DNA of 64,000 nt from Nocardia blacklockiae (GTDB lineage: Bacteria; Actinomycetota; Actinomycetes; Mycobacteriales; Mycobacteriaceae). The notes beneath the pieces are model-generated. The model was not told the origin of the DNA. It did no database searches and worked only from the letters and a program-made list of their open reading frames with translations. The DNA is taken from assembly GCF_015477355.1 (NCBI RefSeq), contig NZ_JADLRJ010000004.1:186001-250000 (forward strand), in the 5' to 3' direction. The translations under genes and the position numbers were made by a program. How positions within the stretch are numbered: position 1 is the stretch's first letter; each line of letters begins with the position of its first letter. Below, piece by piece: positions 16,695 through 25,174 of the stretch.

Positions 16695-19600
16695 TCACCG
16701 GAAGTCCCGGGACTTGGAACCGACGCGCAGATCCAGCGGTTGCAGATGCTCGGCGATCAGGCTCACCACGCCCTCGGCGTTCTGCACCCGGCCGCGGATC
16801 AGCAGCGCCGGGGCACCCTGGGCGAGACGGCGGTAGCGACGCCACAGACCGACCGAGCAGACCACGTTCACCATGCCGGTCTCGTCCTCGAGATTGAGGA
16901 AGGTGACACCGGCGGCGGTGGCGGGCCGCTGACGATGCGTCACCGCCCCGCCGACGAGCGCCTTCGACCCGTCCGGAACCTGGGACAGCTGTGCGGTGGC
17001 GAGCGCGCCGAGCGAATTCAGATGTGCGCGTAGGAATTCGGTGGGATAACTCCCCGGCGACACCCCGCTCGCCCACACGTCGGCGGCGGCGAGTTCCAGC
17101 TCGCTCATGCCGGGCAGGGCGGGCGCGACGGTGGCGGCGCCGGTGCCGGGCAGCCGCCCCGCGCGCTCCCCCGCCGCCGCGCCCGCACCCCACAGCGCCT
17201 CCCGGCGGGACAGCCCCAGGCTGTCCAGCGCGCCCGCGGTGGCCAGCGCTTCGGCCTGCGGCACGGAGAGTTCCACCCGCCCGGTCAGATCAAGGAACGA
17301 GGTATACGGACCGGAAGCCCTTGCGGCGACTATCTTTTCGGCGAGATCGGTGCCGATGTTGCGGACCGCGCCCAGCCCCAGCCGCACCTCGGTGCCGCGC
17401 CGCTCCAGCGTGGCGTCGGCCCGGCTGTGGTTGATATCCGGGCCGTGCACCACCACACCGTGCCGCCGCGCGTCCGCGACCAGCGACTGCGGCGAGTAGA
17501 ACCCCATCGGCTGCGCGTTCAGCAGCCCGGCGCAGAACGCCGCCGGATGATGCAGCTTGAACCACGCCGAGTAGAACACCAGCGAGGCGAAACTCTGCGA
17601 ATGACTTTCCGGGAAGCCGAAATTCGCGAACGCGTACACCTTCTCGTAGATGCTGTCCGCCAATTCCCCGGTGATGCCGTGCAATTCGCGCATCCCCTGA
17701 TAGAAGCGCTCCCGCAGCCGCTCCATCCGCTCCGGCGAACGCTTGGAGCCCATCGCCCGGCGCAGCTGATCCGCCTCCACCGCGGTGAAACCGGCGACGT
17801 CGACGGCCATCTGCATGAGCTGCTCCTGGAACAGCGGCACCCCCAGCGTGCGCGAGAGCGAACTCTCCAGTGCCGCATGCTCGTAGGTCACCTCCTCGCT
17901 GCCGTTGCGGCGGCGGATGTAGGGATGCACCGAGCCGCCCTGAATGGGACCGGGCCGGATCAGCGCCACCTCCACGACCAGGTCGTAGAATTTGCGCGGC
18001 CGCAGCCGGGGCAGGGTGGCCATCTGCGCCCGCGACTCCACCTGGAACACGCCCACCGAGTCGGCGCGCTGCAGCATCTCGTAGACGGCGGGTTCCTGCA
18101 GGTCCAGCCGATGCAGCTCGACGGTCTCGCCGGTGTGCTCGCGCACCAGATCGATCATGTAGTGCAGCGCCGACAGCATCCCCAGGCCGAGCAGGTCGAA
18201 CTTCACCAGGCCCGCCGCGGCGCAATCGTCCTTGTCCCACTGCAGGACACTGCGATCGGCCATGCGCGCCCATTCCACCGGGCACACGTCGGCGACCGGG
18301 CGATCGCAGATCACCATGCCGCCGGAGTGGATGCCCAGATGCCTTGGCAGGCCTTCGATCTCACCGGCGAGCGCCAGCACCTCCGCGGGGATGTCGGTGT
18401 GCGTCTCGCCCGCGACGCCGGTCCAGCGGCTCACCTGCTTGCTCCACGCGTCCTGCTGACCGGGCGAGAAGCCCAGCGCCCGAGCGGCATCGCGCACCGC
18501 GGACTTGCCGCGATAGGTGATGACATTGGCCACCTGCGCGGCGAATTCGCGGCCGTACTTGGCGTAGACGTGCTGGATCGCCTCCTCGCGGCGATCCGAT
18601 TCGATGTCCAGGTCGATGTCGGGCGGGCCGTCGCGCTCCGGGGACAGGAACCGCTCGAACAGCAGCTCGTTGGCCACCGGGTCGACATTGGTGATGCCGA
18701 TCGCGTAGCAGACCGCCGAATTGGCCGCCGACCCCCGGCCCTGGCACAGGATGCCGCGCCGCGCGCAGAAGTCGACGATGTCGTGCACGACGAGGAAGTA
18801 GCCGGGGAACTTCATCCGCTCGATGACTTGGAGCTCGTGCTCGATCTGTCGATAGGCCTTAGGGTTCCGCTCCGGTGGCCCGTATCGCTCTGCCGCGCCG
18901 CGCAATACGAGTCCGCGTAGCCACGAGTTCTCGTCGTGTCCGTCCGGCACCTCGAACGGCGGCAGCTGCGGCGCGATCAGTTTCAGGTCGAAGGCGCATT
19001 CCCGCGCCAGCGCAACGGCATTCGCCACCGCCTGCGGGCAGGCCGCGAACAGCCGCGCCATCTCGGCGCCCGAGCGCAGGTGCGCGCCGCCGGTCGGGGC
19101 GAGCCAGCCGGCCATCTCGTCCAGACTCTGCCGGGCCCGGACCGCGGCCAGCGCCATGGCGCGGCGACGCTGCGCCGGACCCGCGAAATGCGCTGCGGTA
19201 GTGGCGATCACCGGCAGGCCGACCCGGTCGGCGAGGGCCAGCAGCCGGGCGTTGCGCTCGTCGCCCTCCGGGACGCCGTGCTGGGTGAGTTCCACGGTCA
19301 CGCGGTCGGGCCCGAACCGCTCGGTCAGCTCCCGCAGCGCCGCCTCGGCCGCCGCGTCGCCGTCTCGAAGTGCCCGGCGCACATGGCCTTTGCGGCAACC
19401 GGTGAGGATCTGCCAGTGCCCGCCCGCGGCCGCGGTGAGCCGGTCCAGGTCGTAGCGCAGGATCCCCTTCTCCCCCGCCGCCATGTGCGCGGCCGAGATC
19501 TCCCGCGACAGTCGGCGGTACCCCTCCTGCCCGCGGGCCAGCACCAGCAGGTGCGGCCCCGCGGGGTCGGGCGCGCCGGCGCGCGGCGCGGAGTCGGACC

Positions 19601-20027
19601 AGGTCGCGCGATCGCTCGGCAACGGCAGCAGCGGGTCGGAAGCGGCCGGGTCGCTCAGCGACAGTTCCGCGCCGAAGACCGTCGGCATCCCCCATTCGGC
19701 CGCCGCCTCCGCGAAGCGCACCACGCCGTAGAAGCCGTCGTGATCGGTGAGCGCGAGCGCCTCCAGCCCCAGCCGCACCGCCTCCTCGACCAGTTCCTCC
19801 GGCTGGCAGGCGCCGTCGAGGAAGCTGTAGGCGGAGTGGGCGTGCAGTTCGGCGTACGGCACGACCGGTTCACCCGCACGCGGGCGCGGCCCGGCGCGGT
19901 ACTCGCCGCGCTTACGCGACCAGGCGGGACTGTCGCCGCCGTCGCCGGGCGGTTCGGCGCGGCCGGGTCGCCCGGACAGCACCCGTTCCAGCTCCGCCCA
20001 GGTCGGCGGGCCGTTGCCCCAGCCCAT
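16695..20027 (-). CDS. dnaE2: Error-prone DNA polymerase III alpha subunit
   Basis: A 1110-residue C-family polymerase that performs translesion synthesis as part of the SOS mutasome with ImuA' and ImuB. It has an N-terminal PHP domain (PYAELHAHSAYSFLDGA near residue 55), the palm active site with PPDIDLDIESDRREE, the finger and beta-binding regions, and a C-terminal OB domain (VTFLNLEDETGMVNVV). Compared with DnaE1 it is shorter, as expected for DnaE2. ATG 20027 (MGWGNGPPTW) was chosen; the frame extends upstream over the promoter. A LexA box lies 38-53 bp before the start. The imuB-imuA' genes are 5 kb away, the same split organisation as in M. tuberculosis. Confidence 0.97.
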   Translation of the reverse strand: MGWGNGPPTWAELERVLSGRPGRAEPPGDGGDSPAWSRKRGEYRAGPRPRAGEPVVPYAELHAHSAYSFLDGACQPEELVEEAVRLGLEALALTDHDGFYGVVRFAEAAAEWGMPTVFGAELSLSDPAASDPLLPLPSDRATWSDSAPRAGAPDPAGPHLLVLARGQEGYRRLSREISAAHMAAGEKGILRYDLDRLTAAAGGHWQILTGCRKGHVRRALRDGDAAAEAALRELTERFGPDRVTVELTQHGVPEGDERNARLLALADRVGLPVIATTAAHFAGPAQRRRAMALAAVRARQSLDEMAGWLAPTGGAHLRSGAEMARLFAACPQAVANAVALARECAFDLKLIAPQLPPFEVPDGHDENSWLRGLVLRGAAERYGPPERNPKAYRQIEHELQVIERMKFPGYFLVVHDIVDFCARRGILCQGRGSAANSAVCYAIGITNVDPVANELLFERFLSPERDGPPDIDLDIESDRREEAIQHVYAKYGREFAAQVANVITYRGKSAVRDAARALGFSPGQQDAWSKQVSRWTGVAGETHTDIPAEVLALAGEIEGLPRHLGIHSGGMVICDRPVADVCPVEWARMADRSVLQWDKDDCAAAGLVKFDLLGLGMLSALHYMIDLVREHTGETVELHRLDLQEPAVYEMLQRADSVGVFQVESRAQMATLPRLRPRKFYDLVVEVALIRPGPIQGGSVHPYIRRRNGSEEVTYEHAALESSLSRTLGVPLFQEQLMQMAVDVAGFTAVEADQLRRAMGSKRSPERMERLRERFYQGMRELHGITGELADSIYEKVYAFANFGFPESHSQSFASLVFYSAWFKLHHPAAFCAGLLNAQPMGFYSPQSLVADARRHGVVVHGPDINHSRADATLERRGTEVRLGLGAVRNIGTDLAEKIVAARASGPYTSFLDLTGRVELSVPQAEALATAGALDSLGLSRREALWGAGAAAGERAGRLPGTGAATVAPALPGMSELELAAADVWASGVSPGSYPTEFLRAHLNSLGALATAQLSQVPDGSKALVGGAVTHRQRPATAAGVTFLNLEDETGMVNVVCSVGLWRRYRRLAQGAPALLIRGRVQNAEGVVSLIAEHLQPLDLRVGSKSRDFR

Positions 20028-20064
20028 CGCACACCTCCGGCAAACCGATCGGTTTCTCTCGGTA

Positions 20065-20080
20065 TCGAACATACATTCGA
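20065..20080. promoter_or_regulatory. LexA (SOS) box upstream of dnaE2
   Basis: TCGAACATACATTCGA matches the mycobacterial SOS consensus TCGAAC-N4-GTTCGA with one mismatch (A for G). It shares its ATAC spacer with the box upstream of imuA' at 27725-27740. DNA-damage induction of dnaE2 is inferred. Confidence 0.8.
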
Positions 20081-20136
20081 CATCCGAAGGGGCGTACGAG
20101 GGGTTGCGGGACTGTGACGAAACAGCGTTGGCGATG

Positions 20137-20158
20137 GAACTTACTTTGGAGTAAGTTC
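20137..20158. promoter_or_regulatory. Perfect 22-bp operator-like palindrome before an SDR gene
   Basis: GAACTTACT-TTGG-AGTAAGTTC has 9-bp perfect arms and lies 30-51 bp before the SDR start at 20188. It probably overlaps that promoter and binds a dimeric TetR-type repressor. No TetR gene is adjacent, so the regulator must act in trans. Confidence 0.6.
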
Positions 20159-20187
20159 GGGGCAACTCGACCTGCAAGGGAGCAGCG

Positions 20188-21201
20188 ATGACCGACCATC
20201 ATGCGGCCACCGGCGACAACGACCGGCCGGGCGACGGCGAACTCGCGATCGACGGCCGCTCCCCCGCCCGCCGCCGGGCCCGCCGGGATCTGACCGGCAG
20301 GCACGTCCTCATCACGGGCGCCTCCTCCGGCATCGGGCGCGCCGCCGCGCTCGCGGTCGCCGGCAAGGGCGCCGTCGTCTTCCTGCTCGCCCGCCGCGGC
20401 GACGAGCTGACCGCGGTGGTCGAGGAGATCACGGCCGCGGGCGGCACGGCCTACGGCTACCAGTGCGACGTCACCGACGCCGACTCGGTGGAGAGCACCG
20501 TCGACACCATCCTGACCGCGCACGGCCACGTCGACATGCTGGTCAACAATGCCGGGCGCTCCATCCGCCGCGCCGTGCACCGTTCCACCGACCGGATGCA
20601 CGACTTCGAGCGCACCATGGCGGTCAACTACTTCGGCGCGGTGCGGATGACCCTGGCGCTGCTGCCGCAGATGCGCGAGCGCAAGTTCGGCCACATCGTC
20701 AACATCTCCAGCGCCGGCGTGCAGGTCGCCACCCCGCGCTTCGCCGCCTACCTGGCCTCCAAGGCCGCACTCGACAAGTTCGCCGAGGTGACGGCGGCCG
20801 AAATGCTCGCCGACAACGTCACTTTCACCACTATCCACATGCCGCTGGTGCGCACCCCGATGATCGCCCCGAGCGGCAAGCAGGGGCCTTCGGAGTCACC
20901 CGAGTGGGCCGCGGCCACCATCGTGCGCGCGCTCACCGAGCGACCCAAGCGCATCGACGTCCCGATCGGCACCCTGGCCGAGTACGGCACCCTGTTCACC
21001 CCGCGGCTCAAGGACCGCATCATGCACCGCTACTACCGCGCGCTGCCGGATTCCCCCGCGGCCAAAGGGGAAGCGGCCCCGGACGCGACGCCGCTGCTGG
21101 TGCCGCAGACCGAGCCGCCCCGCCGGTCCACCGCCGCCGGGCGCGTCACCCGCGCCACCCTGCGCCGCGCCGCCCGGCTGGTCCCGGGCACCCACTGGTG
21201 A
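20188..21201 (+). CDS. SDR family oxidoreductase
   Basis: A 337-residue short-chain dehydrogenase with a 35-residue hydrophilic N-terminal extension. The cofactor motif is TGASSGIG (about residues 45-52), NNAG lies near residue 121, the catalytic Ser is in HIVNISSAG, and the YLASK (Y-x3-K) motif is near residue 190. The extended C-terminus (residues 285-337) is Pro/Arg-rich. Ahead of it is a perfect 22-bp palindrome, so it is probably repressed by a TetR-type protein until a ligand appears. It is divergent from dnaE2. The enzyme class is certain but the substrate is unknown; the length resembles SDRs found in fatty acyl/ketoacyl reductase clusters. Confidence 0.88.
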   Translation: MTDHHAATGDNDRPGDGELAIDGRSPARRRARRDLTGRHVLITGASSGIGRAAALAVAGKGAVVFLLARRGDELTAVVEEITAAGGTAYGYQCDVTDADSVESTVDTILTAHGHVDMLVNNAGRSIRRAVHRSTDRMHDFERTMAVNYFGAVRMTLALLPQMRERKFGHIVNISSAGVQVATPRFAAYLASKAALDKFAEVTAAEMLADNVTFTTIHMPLVRTPMIAPSGKQGPSESPEWAAATIVRALTERPKRIDVPIGTLAEYGTLFTPRLKDRIMHRYYRALPDSPAAKGEAAPDATPLLVPQTEPPRRSTAAGRVTRATLRRAARLVPGTHW

Positions 21202-21205
21202 AAGC

Positions 21206-21829
21206 TCAGGCCTCCCACGCGAATCCGTCCGGGTCGACGAAAGGCCCGGCCGCGCTGCCGATCACGATCCGGTGCGACCCGCTGCCCTCCGGGGCGACGC
21301 CGGCGTCCTTGGCCGCGGCCTTGCGCCCGTAGAGCGCCAGCTTGATCGCCGACGCCGGGGCCTCGAACTCGACGTACTTGCTGCCGAAGCTCTTTCCCAC
21401 GGTCAGGCCGTGATCGATGTAGAACTGCTTGGTGGCCTTCACGTTCTCGACGCCCAGCAGCACCACGATGTCGTCGACCTCGCGGGTGGCCGGGCCGGTG
21501 TCCTTCTTCGCCGACGTGGCGATCTTCCAGAGCGTCCCGTCCGGCGCCTGGACGACCGCGCCGTAGCCCCAGAAGCTCTTCTTGGCCGGCTTCACGGCCG
21601 TCGCGCCGGCGGCGAGCGCGGTGCCGACGAGGCTGTCGACGGTGCTCGGCTGCGACACCACGAGCGACAGCACGACGCCGCGGAATCCGGAGGTCGGCGC
21701 GTCCGAGGCGCGCACCCGCACCTTGTCGCCGAGGCCGAACGCCGCCTCGTAGAAGGCCGCAGCGGCCGCGGGATCGGGCGACTCGAGGGTGACGTACTCG
21801 ATGGTGGTCTGGTTCGTGGTGATGTTCAT
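21206..21829 (-). CDS. VOC (glyoxalase/bleomycin resistance-like) protein
   Basis: A 207-residue protein with two VOC half-domains. The first spans TTIEYVTLESPDPAAAAAFYEAAFG and the second begins at DDIVVLLGVENVKATKQFY. The FVDPDGFAWEA C-terminus is the usual end of a VOC module. Start ATG 21829 (MNITTNQ) was taken; a GTG at 21850 in the same frame is possible, and neither has a clear Shine-Dalgarno. Metal-binding His/Glu residues cannot be assigned confidently, so catalytic versus sequestering function is open. It is convergent with the SDR gene. Confidence 0.8.
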   Translation of the reverse strand: MNITTNQTTIEYVTLESPDPAAAAAFYEAAFGLGDKVRVRASDAPTSGFRGVVLSLVVSQPSTVDSLVGTALAAGATAVKPAKKSFWGYGAVVQAPDGTLWKIATSAKKDTGPATREVDDIVVLLGVENVKATKQFYIDHGLTVGKSFGSKYVEFEAPASAIKLALYGRKAAAKDAGVAPEGSGSHRIVIGSAAGPFVDPDGFAWEA

Positions 21830-21895
21830 GTCGATTACGTTATTGACCACACCGGGTTCGCCGCTTCTCGATTCCTGACCGGTCTCGGCGCGAGG

Positions 21896-22459
21896 TCAGA
21901 ATCGCTCGCCCGCGGCCAGCTTGCCGATGATCTGCGCCATCCGCCGCGCCCGCGTCTCCGGCCGCACGGCGTTGCCGAGGTGGTAGCCGATCGCGGCCCG
22001 GGACTGGTTGTCGAGGGTTTCGAAGAAGACCGCCGCCTTCGGATTCGCCGCCAGCGCGTCGAGGAAATCCTGCGGGAGCTCGCGCCCGTAGGCGTTGGCC
22101 CAGCGCCCGTCGGTCTTGGCGCGCTCGATCTCCGCGTGCCCGGCCGGATGCATCAGGCCCTGCGCGATCAGCTCCTCCACCAGGGCGATATTGCGTTGCG
22201 ACCACGGGCTGCGCCGGCGACGCGGGGTGAAGCCGATCAGGTAGAAGTCGTCGTCGAAGGAGCGGGCCTGCCCGTCGATCCAGCCGAAGCACAGCGCCTG
22301 CCGTAACGCGCCCGCGTAGTCCAGGGACGCGATCCCCGACCCCTTCTTCGCGAACTTCAGCCAGATGCCGTCCACCGCGGCATGATTGGCCTCCAACCAT
22401 TCCCGAAAGCCCTGCTCGTCGGGGAAGAGCAGGATCGGACGCTCCAGCGTGGACATCAT
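21896..22459 (-). CDS. YdeI/OmdA family protein
   Basis: A 187-residue YdeI-like (OmpD-associated) protein. It shows the family sequence GIWLKFAKKGSG, then ALCFGWIDGQARSFDDD, SPWSQRNIALVEELI and a C-terminal QIIGKLAAGERF. In other bacteria members are stress- or antimicrobial-peptide-related, but the biochemical activity is unknown. It is upstream of the VOC gene on the same strand, separated by 66 bp. The start is MM, at 22459 or 22456. Confidence 0.83.
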   Translation of the reverse strand: MMSTLERPILLFPDEQGFREWLEANHAAVDGIWLKFAKKGSGIASLDYAGALRQALCFGWIDGQARSFDDDFYLIGFTPRRRRSPWSQRNIALVEELIAQGLMHPAGHAEIERAKTDGRWANAYGRELPQDFLDALAANPKAAVFFETLDNQSRAAIGYHLGNAVRPETRARRMAQIIGKLAAGERF

Positions 22460-22483
22460 TTCACTGTAGAAGGCATGCCCCGG

Positions 22484-23308
22484 TCAGTGACCGAGGAAAG
22501 GCAGCACGGAGGCGGCGAACTGCCGGTATCTATCGCGGTGGATGCTGTGGCCGCAGTCGAAGGCGCCGACGGCGCAGTCGGCGATCGAGGTGCGGAACAT
22601 CTCCAGTTTGTCCGGGTCGACCATGCCGCCGGGGCCGCCGCGCAGCATCAGGGTGGGCGCGGTGATCTCCGAAAGCCGTTCCCACCATTCCGGATTCGGC
22701 TTGCGGAACTGTTCGAGCGCGATCCGCGTCATCGACCGGTCGTAGGCCAGCACCGCACGCGGATGCCGGATCAGGCTGCTGGTGGCGTGCCACAGCTCCG
22801 GCAGGCTGGGCAGGCGGCGGGTGAGGGTCAGTTGTTCGTCGCCGGACCGCAGCGGCAGCGGCTGCTCCTCGACGACCAGGCGGCGCACCAGGCCGGGCCG
22901 TTCGATCGCCACGCACGACACCGCGTAGCCGCCGAGCGAATGACCGACCAGATCGGCGGTGGTCAGTCCGAGGCGGTCGCACAGCCGCAGGATGTCCGCG
23001 CCGAACTCGTCGAACCGATAGGAGGAGGTGTGCGCGCTGCGGCCGTGGCCGCGCAGATCCGGAATGATCACCCGCCGGCCCCGGCGCACCAGTTCCCGGG
23101 CGAACCGATCCCAGGTGTGCCCGTCCCCGCCCATGCCGTGCACGAGCAGGACGGGCACCTCGGCGAGCGGGTGCGGGACGGCCGGTGCGCCGGAGTCGCG
23201 GTAGGCGATCAGCACGCCCGCCAACGGCACTCTGGTCACGGTCGACTCCACGATGTGCCAGGGTACGGGCTGCGCGGGGCCGCCGCCGCAGGTTGTGTGC
23301 GGAGCCAT
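22484..23308 (-). CDS. Alpha/beta hydrolase
   Basis: A 274-residue alpha/beta-hydrolase-fold enzyme. Visible features are VPVLLVHGMGGDGHTWD (oxyanion HG), the strand-4 motif [11 protein letters not shown], the nucleophile elbow GHSLGGYA with Ser near residue 138, and a C-terminal CGHSIHRDR supplying the catalytic His. It is probably an esterase, lipase or epoxide-hydrolase-like enzyme; the substrate is not predictable. It lies 24 bp upstream of the YdeI-like gene and may be co-transcribed with it. Confidence 0.87.
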   Translation of the reverse strand: MAPHTTCGGGPAQPVPWHIVESTVTRVPLAGVLIAYRDSGAPAVPHPLAEVPVLLVHGMGGDGHTWDRFARELVRRGRRVIIPDLRGHGRSAHTSSYRFDEFGADILRLCDRLGLTTADLVGHSLGGYAVSCVAIERPGLVRRLVVEEQPLPLRSGDEQLTLTRRLPSLPELWHATSSLIRHPRAVLAYDRSMTRIALEQFRKPNPEWWERLSEITAPTLMLRGGPGGMVDPDKLEMFRTSIADCAVGAFDCGHSIHRDRYRQFAASVLPFLGH

Positions 23309-23325
23309 AGCCGCGCGCGGGAGTG

Positions 23326-23760
23326 TCAGCCGCTGGTCACCAAGGCCGCGATGTCCTCGATTCGTACTATCTCCCCGCGCGCACCCCAGTTGCCCTCGGG
23401 GATCTCATCGATGTGCACCCAGGCGGTGGCGGCGTCGGCGAAACGCGCCGGTTCGGCGTCGGCGTCGGCGAGCACCCGGGTGACCCGGCGCACGATGTCC
23501 GCGCGCTTGTCGTCGTTCATCGAGCCGGCCGGAACACCCACTCGCACCACGTATTTCGGCTTCTCCCCGGCGGGCAGTGGCCGGCCGCCCACGAACCAGG
23601 CGTCGATCTCGTGCACCACCAGCCAGGAGATGGCGCGGGCCGCGTCGGTGTCGGGGGCGCCCTCGGCGAGCATCACCTCCGACACCAGCCGGCCGCCGAT
23701 CAGCTCTCGGCGTTGCGGGTCCAGCGAGTCCTTGGGAACGAACAACTCCACGAACGGCAT
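23326..23760 (-). CDS. Tautomerase family protein
   Basis: A 144-residue protein with an N-terminal MPFVELFVPKD; Pro2 would be the catalytic base after Met removal, as in the 4-oxalocrotonate tautomerase/MIF superfamily. It is longer than classical 4-OT subunits (about 60-70) and fits fused double-unit members. It is divergent from an HxlR regulator, with a paired operator between them. A role in detoxifying an enol or aromatic metabolite is inferred. Confidence 0.78.
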   Translation of the reverse strand: MPFVELFVPKDSLDPQRRELIGGRLVSEVMLAEGAPDTDAARAISWLVVHEIDAWFVGGRPLPAGEKPKYVVRVGVPAGSMNDDKRADIVRRVTRVLADADAEPARFADAATAWVHIDEIPEGNWGARGEIVRIEDIAALVTSG

Positions 23761-23771
23761 CAGTAAGTCCT

Positions 23772-23820
23772 TTCATTGAACTCTTTCGGCGATGACGGTA
23801 CGCCCAGTGAGTTCAATGAA
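23772..23820. promoter_or_regulatory. Paired HxlR operator in the tautomerase-HxlR divergent region
   Basis: TTCATTGAACTC (23772-23783) and GAGTTCAATGAA (23809-23820) form a perfect 12-bp inverted repeat separated by 25 bp. Each arm also contains its own 9-bp palindrome, TTCA(T/A)TGAA, so two dimers may bind. The position next to an HxlR gene makes HxlR the likely ligand. Confidence 0.65.
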
Positions 23821-23841
23821 TCAACCCTCTAGACTCGGGGC

Positions 23842-24345
23842 ATGCACCGGACCAGCTTCGCGGAGATGCACTGCTCGATCGGACAGACGCTGGAACGCGT
23901 CGGGGAATGGTGGACGCTGCTGATCGTGCGGGACCTGCACCTTGGCCTGCACCGGTTCGACGACATCGCGGAGAACCTCGGCATCTCACGCAATCTGCTG
24001 ACGCGCAGGCTGGCGACGCTGATCGAGGACGGCATCGTGGAGCGCCGGGCCTATCAGGACCGTCCGCCCCGGCACGAGTACCACCTCACCTCGGCCGGGC
24101 GCGATCTCGTTCCCGCGTTGCTGGCGCTGATGGCCTGGGGCGACAAGTGGGCCACACCGCCGGGCGGACCGCCGGTGCGACTCGTCCACGACAACTGCGG
24201 CGCGGAGTTCACCCCGCGGGTCTGCTGTTCGGCCTGCGGCGAGCCGGTGTCCGCGACGACCGTGACCGCGCTGGCCGGACCCGGCGCGGCAGCGGGACCG
24301 GGAACGACGGTGCTGGCCCGGCGCAACGGAACGACGCAGACGTAA
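23842..24345 (+). CDS. HxlR family transcriptional regulator
   Basis: A 167-residue winged-helix regulator. The HxlR core is MHCSIGQTLERVGEWWTLLIVRDL, here abbreviated to its CSIGQTLERVGEWWT part, with LGISRNLLTRRLATLIEDGIVERR, and YHLTSAGRDLVPALLALM. After the HxlR domain, a roughly 45-residue tail contains a CCSACGEPV metal-knuckle-like Cys cluster (three Cys, plus one in NCG). It is divergent from the tautomerase gene and next to a perfect paired operator, so it probably controls that gene and itself in response to a reactive aldehyde- or quinone-like compound. Confidence 0.88.
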   Translation: MHRTSFAEMHCSIGQTLERVGEWWTLLIVRDLHLGLHRFDDIAENLGISRNLLTRRLATLIEDGIVERRAYQDRPPRHEYHLTSAGRDLVPALLALMAWGDKWATPPGGPPVRLVHDNCGAEFTPRVCCSACGEPVSATTVTALAGPGAAAGPGTTVLARRNGTTQT

Positions 24346-24403
24346 CCGGCGGAGTCGGAAAATGCTTGGCGAAGGCGGGGCGCGCTTCGCGATACTGCGG
24401 CGC

Positions 24404-25105
24404 ATGCCTGCTTTCGCGGATTTCGATCGGCGCAACTACCGGACCGTGGACGTCGCCACCGGATACGACGGGTGGGCGGCCACCTATGAGCAGACCGTCA
24501 TGGACGAAATGGATCTGGCGTTGCTGGCGCGGCTGCGGCGGCCGGACTGGGCGGGGGTGCGGCGGGCCGCCGATCTGGGATGCGGGACTGGGCGGACCGG
24601 CGCGTGGCTGCGCGGGCGGGGGGTCGCGCACATCGACGGCGTCGATCTGAGCGCGGGCATGCTGTCGCGGGCGCGCGAGCGCGGCGTGCACGACCGCCTG
24701 ACCCGCGCCGACGTGCGCGAGACCGGATTGCCCGGCGGCGCATACGATCTGGTGATCTCCTCGCTGATCGACGAGCATCTGCCCGACCTCGCGCCGTTCT
24801 ACGCCGAGGCCCGGCGGCTGGCCGCGCCCGGCGCCGCTTTCGTCCTGGTCTCCTATCACCCGCAGTTCATGATGGTGACCGGGATGCCGACCCACTACAC
24901 GGCCGAATCCGGTGAGCCCCTGGCGATCAGCACGCACCTGCACCTGTTAAGCGAGCACGTGAACGCCGGGGTCGCGGCGGGCTGGCAACTCGCCGAGGCC
25001 GCCGAGGCGTTGGTCGACGACGCCTGGCTCGCCGCCAAACCCAAATGGGCGGACCTGCGCGGGCATCCGTTCACGATGGCGCTGGTGTGGACGCTGCCGG
25101 AATAG
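24404..25105 (+). CDS. Class I SAM-dependent methyltransferase
   Basis: A 233-residue methyltransferase. Motif I is AADLGCGTGRTGAWL (about residues 54-68), the acidic residue ending strand 2 is in IDGVDLSAGML, and the post-I and motif II regions are recognisable. ATG 24404 (MPAFADFDRRNYRTVD) was used; an in-frame start 42 nt upstream would add an atypical N-terminus overlapping the HxlR tail region. It follows HxlR by 58 bp on the same strand. The target is unknown; the layout resembles small-molecule methyltransferases. Confidence 0.83.
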   Translation: MPAFADFDRRNYRTVDVATGYDGWAATYEQTVMDEMDLALLARLRRPDWAGVRRAADLGCGTGRTGAWLRGRGVAHIDGVDLSAGMLSRARERGVHDRLTRADVRETGLPGGAYDLVISSLIDEHLPDLAPFYAEARRLAAPGAAFVLVSYHPQFMMVTGMPTHYTAESGEPLAISTHLHLLSEHVNAGVAAGWQLAEAAEALVDDAWLAAKPKWADLRGHPFTMALVWTLPE

Positions 25106-25174
25106 CGTGCCCGGGTGGCACCGGCTCAGTCCGAAAGCAGCCGCGTGCGGAAATCGGCACGGGCAGAGGCATAT

